NCBI GenBank assembly: GCA_023393095.1
Contig: JAEWMT010000021.1
Location: forward strand, 1-63,177
Length of the DNA stretch: 63,177 bases
Origin: Bacillota bacterium
GTDB lineage: Bacteria > Bacillota > Clostridia > Lachnospirales > Lachnospiraceae
Reading direction: 5' to 3'
This document shows positions 59,752 through 63,177 of the stretch, piece by piece. The notes under the pieces were generated by a model that did not search any database, was not told where the DNA came from, and was given only the letters and a program-made list of their open reading frames with translations. The position numbers were made by a program, and so were the translations under genes. The stretch's first letter is position 1, and the number at the start of each line of letters is the position of its first letter.

Positions 59752-60678
59752 ATGGAAATCCGGAATTTAACCACTTTTTTAGCCGTATCAGAGGTTTTAA
59801 ATTTTACAAAAGTAGCCCATGATAATGGTTATACACAATCCGCAATTACGGTTCAAATACATCAGCTGGAAGAGGAAATCGGGATCAAATTATTTGATAG
59901 GATTGGAAAGAAGGTCACTTTAACAAATGAAGGAAAACAGTTTATTAAACATGCCAGAAAAATAATTAATGAAGTGGAAGAGGCCAAAAATGTTTTTTTT
60001 GAATCACCAACTCAGCGCGGATATATTAAATTAGGTATCGTTGAATCATTATTAAGTGCTGAATTTCCCAAGGTATTACAATTATTTCATAAAGAATTTC
60101 CTAATGTAAGTATTAGTATTCAGACCGGTACTATGGAATATCTAATAGAACAGCTGCAGCATAATAAATTGGATATGATGTATGGATTTGACGAACAAAT
60201 ATATCATGAAGATTGGGTTAAGGTATTAAATATATCAGAAAAAGTAGCCTTTGTTGCGTCAAGCAATCACCCATTAGTAAGTAAATCGAATGTAACCATT
60301 GAAGAAATGGAAAATTACGATATCATTTTAACAGAGAAGGATGTAAGCTACCGTTATGTATTAGAAAGAAAATTGGCTGAACGGCAAAAAAATATATATC
60401 CTTTTCTTGAAGTGGGTAATATAGAATTTATCAAAAGATTGCTTTTAGAAAACTTAGGAATCTGTTATATGCCACTATATACGATAAAAAAAGAGCTCCG
60501 AGAGGAAAAACTGAGTCAGATATCCTGTAAGGAATATGAAATAGAGATCTATAAGCAGCTAATCTACAGAAAAGATAAGTGGCTTAATTTTTCGATGAAA
60601 GGCTTGATAAGAATTATATTGGAATGTGAGAAATCGGATAAGGATGAAGAGCTTTCAGTTAGTAAATGTATAAATTGA
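59752..60678 (+). CDS. LysR-family transcriptional regulator
   Basis: This protein of about 308 residues has an N-terminal helix-turn-helix (EIRNLTTFLAVSEVLNFTKVAHDNGYTQSAITVQIHQLEEEIGIKLFDR) and a two-lobed effector-binding domain (about 90-295). ATG 59752 is favoured by the distance from GGGGGAG; ATG 59749 is possible. It is divergently arranged with the LysE exporter, which it probably controls. The stop codon (60676-60678) touches the first base of the palindromic element that follows, so the element may shape the mRNA end. Confidence 0.9.
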   Translation: MEIRNLTTFLAVSEVLNFTKVAHDNGYTQSAITVQIHQLEEEIGIKLFDRIGKKVTLTNEGKQFIKHARKIINEVEEAKNVFFESPTQRGYIKLGIVESLLSAEFPKVLQLFHKEFPNVSISIQTGTMEYLIEQLQHNKLDMMYGFDEQIYHEDWVKVLNISEKVAFVASSNHPLVSKSNVTIEEMENYDIILTEKDVSYRYVLERKLAERQKNIYPFLEVGNIEFIKRLLLENLGICYMPLYTIKKELREEKLSQISCKEYEIEIYKQLIYRKDKWLNFSMKGLIRIILECEKSDKDEELSVSKCIN

Positions 60679-61024
60679 CTCAAACTTCGCAGTTGAACTT
60701 TGTTGATAATGCTTGATAAAATCAGCAGTTTGGTTCAATGAAGAAACCATCAGTTATGATATTTTTATTCTGGCTTCGATGTAAAGTTGGAATTCACTAA
60801 TGGCTTTCTCATATGGTAAGACAGGTCTGAAAAAGTGCAAACTCCTCGCTACGCTCGTCAAACATGCTCTTTTTCAACCCTAAACCATCTTCGAAATCCA
60901 TAAGTGAATTGACCAACTTAACATAGGCGCCATAATATAAATATCAGAACTAATGGTTTCTAATAGATGTTACATGCTGATTTTATCAAGCATTGCTTTA
61001 TACATTTTACTGCGAAGTTTGAGT
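60678..61024. repeat. 347-bp palindromic (MITE-like) element, long copy
   Basis: The ends ACTCAAACTTCGCAGT (60678-60693) and ACTGCGAAGTTTGAGT (61009-61024) are perfect 16-bp inverted repeats. Further matched blocks follow symmetrically: 60710-60727 with 60975-60992 (perfect 18 bp), 60743-60764 with 60939-60960 (19 of 22), and weaker pairing up to a loop near 60845-60865. The whole element folds into one hairpin. A truncated relative lies at 10808-11004. There is no transposase gene. 61025-61112 has no gene. Confidence 0.85.
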
Positions 61025-61112
61025 AAATTGTTTTGTAATCTGGCAACAGTTAAAATGATGGATAAGTTAATAAGGTTAGAAGCTGGATATCCATGGAGGA
61101 CTGAACACATAG

Positions 61113-61166
61113 AAAAGACCACTGCATCGTAAGTTGTTAATATAGACTAAGATGTAGTGGCCTTTT
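61113..61166. terminator. Terminator of the ymaF-like gene
   Basis: AAAAGACCACTGCATC pairs with GATGTAGTGGCCTTTT. It lies just beyond the stop at 61184 of the leftward gene, with A/T runs on both sides. Confidence 0.75.
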
Positions 61167-61183
61167 ATAGCTTTATAAAAAAA

Positions 61184-61612
61184 TTATTTCCATTCTTCAC
61201 CGATGGGATTATCAATTAAAGTAGCAACTCTGAAATTGTGCCGGTGGCCATCATTTTCCGTTGTAACAGACTCTAGAAAATGAACATGTCTATCTCCCAC
61301 GGGGATAGCACCTCCGGTCCTGCCACAGAATTCATGAAAATGGTCTTCAAAGAAATCCGTTCTGAAATTTACTTCATGAAAATGATTGATACCTGTACCA
61401 ATTGCTTCACCGGAAACAGTAGCAAAGCGATGATTGTGAGGTTCTTCCTGTGGTTCAGCTATCTCGACACTTCCTTGAATTTCATGGACATGCTCCTGTT
61501 CCTGCTCCTGATCCATATTGGACAGTCTGTTTTGCTGTTGATTGTTACTTTGAAAGTTGCCACGATAAAAATTTGATGAATTATTATGGTGATTATGTCG
61601 ACTGTTACGCAT
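61184..61612 (-). CDS. YmaF-family His-rich protein
   Basis: This 142-residue protein of the YmaF family (unknown function) has a His/Asn/Gln-rich N-terminus followed by a beta-rich His-studded region (HVHEIQGSVEIAE, HNHRFATVSGEAI, NHFHEVNFRTDFFEDHFHEFCGRTGGAIPVGDRHVHF, DGHRHNF). The regular HxH repeats suggest metal binding or a spore/coat role; this is a guess. GAAGGAG precedes the ATG. Confidence 0.85.
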   Translation of the reverse strand: MRNSRHNHHNNSSNFYRGNFQSNNQQQNRLSNMDQEQEQEHVHEIQGSVEIAEPQEEPHNHRFATVSGEAIGTGINHFHEVNFRTDFFEDHFHEFCGRTGGAIPVGDRHVHFLESVTTENDGHRHNFRVATLIDNPIGEEWK

Positions 61613-62010
61613 AAAAACGCTCCTTCAATATATTTTTATGAAACCCTTATAGGTTTCCATATTTATTATATGTAAGATATGTCGATATGTGATGGAATTT
61701 GTTGAAATTAGTAGAAATATGAGATATAGAGAAAATAGCATTGAATATTACTGAATTGAATAAGAACTGAGGAAAAGCCAACTTGTTAGGTCGGCTTCAT
61801 TCAACTTTATCAGTGGGCTTTTAGAGGGCGAAAATTTATACAAAATTCCTTAATTCGAGTAAGGCATAATTCTTTAAAGTAATAATAATTTTGCATGATA
61901 CGCTAAAGTGGTACATACTATATAATAAGCAGAGTAGGATGATATTAAGATATTTTTAATTCAAACCAAGGATGTGAATGGAAGTCATAGTATGGAAAGG
62001 AGCTGTCCTA
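61613..62010. other. Intergenic region between ymaF-like and holin-like genes
   Basis: It holds a GAAACC-GGTTTC hairpin near 61639-61656 and an AAGCC-GGCTT hairpin near 61777-61799, otherwise AT-rich DNA. I see no gene. Confidence 0.4.
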
Positions 62011-62280
62011 ATGGAATTATTATCGAAATACGTAGTAGTTGTTGTTCTGGCAATCTGTCTTTGCTTAGGATTTTTGATTAAGAATAGTATTTCCTTTATT
62101 CCTAATAAGTACATACCTTTAATTATGGCGGTTGTAGGAATTGTGCTAAATGTTTGGATAAATAAGTGGACCCTTACCCCTGAAATATTATTAGGGGGAT
62201 TAGCCAGCGGATTGGCAAGCACGGGAACTTATGAGATGGTAAGAAATATTATGACGAAGGAAGAACAGGAACAGAAGTGA
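62011..62280 (+). CDS. Small phage-holin-like membrane protein
   Basis: This 89-residue protein has two or three hydrophobic segments (VVVVVLAICLCLGFLI, YIPLIMAVVGIVLNVWI, a Gly-rich LLGGLASGLASTG) and a charged tail (TKEEQEQK), matching the layout of small phage holins. ATG 62011 is set by AAAGGAG. No endolysin or other phage gene is near, so it is either a domesticated holin or a remnant. Confidence 0.7.
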   Translation: MELLSKYVVVVVLAICLCLGFLIKNSISFIPNKYIPLIMAVVGIVLNVWINKWTLTPEILLGGLASGLASTGTYEMVRNIMTKEEQEQK

Positions 62281-62306
62281 ATAGATGCAGGGGTCTGAGA
62301 TTTTGG

Positions 62307-62332
62307 GAGGCTGCCGTTTTAGCGGCAGCCTC
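62307..62332 (+). terminator. Terminator after the holin-like gene
   Basis: GAGGCTGCCG and CGGCAGCCTC pair perfectly around TTTTAG. Only a weak AT tract follows. Confidence 0.7.
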
Positions 62333-62540
62333 TAATATTATTTATATCAATGAAATTACTAAATTTAATATTTTTAATCCTTTCACAATTTATTAAATTA
62401 TGATTAATATATGGAGGTTAAATGTGTTTCCTAATATTTTTGTGATAGAATAAAGGTATTTTAATAAGTAAGAAAATGTTGCTAAAATCACAATTTCCAT
62501 TCTTTTTATCTGAAAATTGTGATATTATGTATTAATAATT

Positions 62541-62668
62541 TTTTATTTCATAGGAAATTGCGTCCTATGAAATAAAAAGCACTCCGTGCAGGATGCGCAC
62601 CTCGCTGTAAGGAAGTATGTTACTACGTAACCCGCTCGGGCGCGGAGAATGTGCGCGCACATTCTTTG
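62541..62668. repeat. 128-bp REP-like interspersed element, copy B
   Basis: It matches copy A (24401-24528) at 125 of 128 positions, in the same orientation. It has the same TTTTATTTCATA inverted repeat and AGAATGTGCGCGCACATTCT palindrome, with the AT inverted repeat perfect in this copy. It lies between the holin-like gene and the nuclease gene. 62333-62540 and 62669-62778 are AT-rich with no gene. Confidence 0.85.
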
Positions 62669-62778
62669 CTCTACGGACATCCAATGTCTTAGCCGGATGG
62701 TATTATATAAAAATTGAAAAACGAATTTGATAAACATAGATGAGTTAATTATTAATGGTAATTTGTTAGGAGGAACCT

Positions 62779-63177
62779 ATGAAATTTTTACATATCGCAG
62801 ATGTACATCTTGGAGCAGCACCGGATTCGAATATGCCTTGGTCAGCAGAAAGAGAGAAAGAAATCTGGAGCAGCTTTCAGAATATAATAACGATCTGCAA
62901 TGAAGAGAAGGTTGATCTTCTTCTGATTGCGGGTGATTTATTTCATCGACAGCCTTTGGTCAGAGAACTGAAGGAGGTTAATTATATTTTTAGTAAACTG
63001 AATACTGCTCAGGTAGTTATGATGGCAGGTAATCATGATTTTATCGGTGCAAGATCAAATTATCTAGATTTTGAATGGAATGATAAGGTTCATATGTTTA
63101 TGGGTGATAGCATGGATAAATTTGATATCGCGAATTTGCAGGCTGAAATTTATGGGTTCAGTTATCATACCAGGAAT
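62779..63177 (+). CDS. SbcD/YhaO-like DNA repair exonuclease, N-terminal part
   Basis: The frame starts at ATG 62779 after TTAGGAGG and runs off the right edge; 133 residues are visible. The calcineurin-like metallophosphoesterase motifs are clear: HIADVHLGAAP (about 5-15), IAGDLFHRQ (about 54-62) and MAGNHDF (about 88-94). These place it in the SbcD/Mre11 group, with YhaO as the likely Firmicute relative. It would act with an SbcC/YhaN-like ATPase, which may lie next to it outside the window. Confidence 0.88.
   Translation, partial: MKFLHIADVHLGAAPDSNMPWSAEREKEIWSSFQNIITICNEEKVDLLLIAGDLFHRQPLVRELKEVNYIFSKLNTAQVVMMAGNHDFIGARSNYLDFEWNDKVHMFMGDSMDKFDIANLQAEIYGFSYHTRN

Noticed and set aside
62543..62737. 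Leftward 64-residue open frame over the 128-bp repeat
   Set aside because: It is chance coding through a GC-rich palindromic repeat; the other copy at 24401 keeps the same DNA without a matching gene.
1..63177. tRNA, rRNA, CRISPR arrays, integrases and complete insertion sequences
   Set aside because: I looked for cloverleaf-like segments, regularly spaced repeats and transposase or integrase motifs and saw none that I could support. The tRNA-related signal at 10.5-10.8 kb is a T-box, not a tRNA gene.

Overview
The window looks like a chromosomal segment of a strictly anaerobic, low-GC Clostridia bacterium, most likely of the Lachnospiraceae (Clostridium phytofermentans-like) group. This is an inference from gene content, not a database match. 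The signs are AT-rich intergenic DNA, strong AGGAGG ribosome binding sites, a trimeric [FeFe] hydrogenase, reverse rubrerythrin, PerR, an isoleucine T-box, a DarA-type cyclic-di-AMP receptor and LCP and VanY wall enzymes. No rRNA, tRNA, CRISPR array, complete insertion sequence or complete prophage was seen.

Layout. 1-5.7 kb: a gene cut by the window edge, a DUF1934 protein, a small membrane protein, a PlsC acyltransferase, a VanY-type carboxypeptidase and nicotinate phosphoribosyltransferase. 5.9-9.2 kb: a MarR regulator with two ArsA/Get3-like ATPases and a small protein between them. 9.4-14.6 kb: asparaginase, an Ile T-box, a truncated copy of a repeat and ileS. 14.6-18.5 kb: a sigma factor with a membrane protein and ABC transporter operon, then darA. 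18.8-24.3 kb: a secreted FKBP/trigger-factor lipoprotein, a YgiQ radical SAM protein and a DEAD-box helicase with a structured leader. 24.4-28 kb: perR, reverse rubrerythrin and a chemoreceptor.

28.2-38.7 kb is the metabolic core. A leftward operon (NuoE-like, HATPase, 2Fe-2S protein, NuoF-like, HydA) encodes an NAD-linked, probably electron-bifurcating [FeFe] hydrogenase with an unexpected HATPase-fold protein inside it. The rightward genes encode a PAS/degenerate-GGDEF protein, a DRTGG protein, an RsbW-like kinase, an H-cluster-domain iron-sulfur protein with the features of a sensory hydrogenase, a second DRTGG-like protein and a PHP phosphoesterase. Together these look like an H2 or redox sensing and signalling module.

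38.8-44.5 kb: an LCP protein, QueT with a pseudoknotted leader, a PK-C-like protein, a DUF4375 protein and a sigma/anti-sigma pair. 44.6-54.8 kb: an island with a lipoprotein solute-binding protein, two sugar-type permeases, an HlyD-like protein, a MacB-like membrane protein and a two-component system, but no ABC ATPase. It is bracketed by an intact small holin-like toxin gene and a decayed copy of it. 55-58.8 kb: an oxidative and iron stress cluster (ferritin, nitroreductase, aldo/keto reductase, ferritin-like protein, glutathione peroxidase). 58.9-63.2 kb: a LysE/LysR pair, a long palindromic element, YmaF, a holin-like protein and the start of an SbcD-like nuclease.

The intergenic DNA is unusually rich in structure. 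There are two families of interspersed repeats (a long palindromic element at 10.8 and 60.7 kb, and a 128-bp REP-like element at 24.4 and 62.5 kb), several solitary long inverted repeats, and leader RNAs (T-box, queT pseudoknot, helicase leader, vanY leader). A plausible PerR regulon (perR, rubrerythrin, ferritin) shares one promoter architecture.
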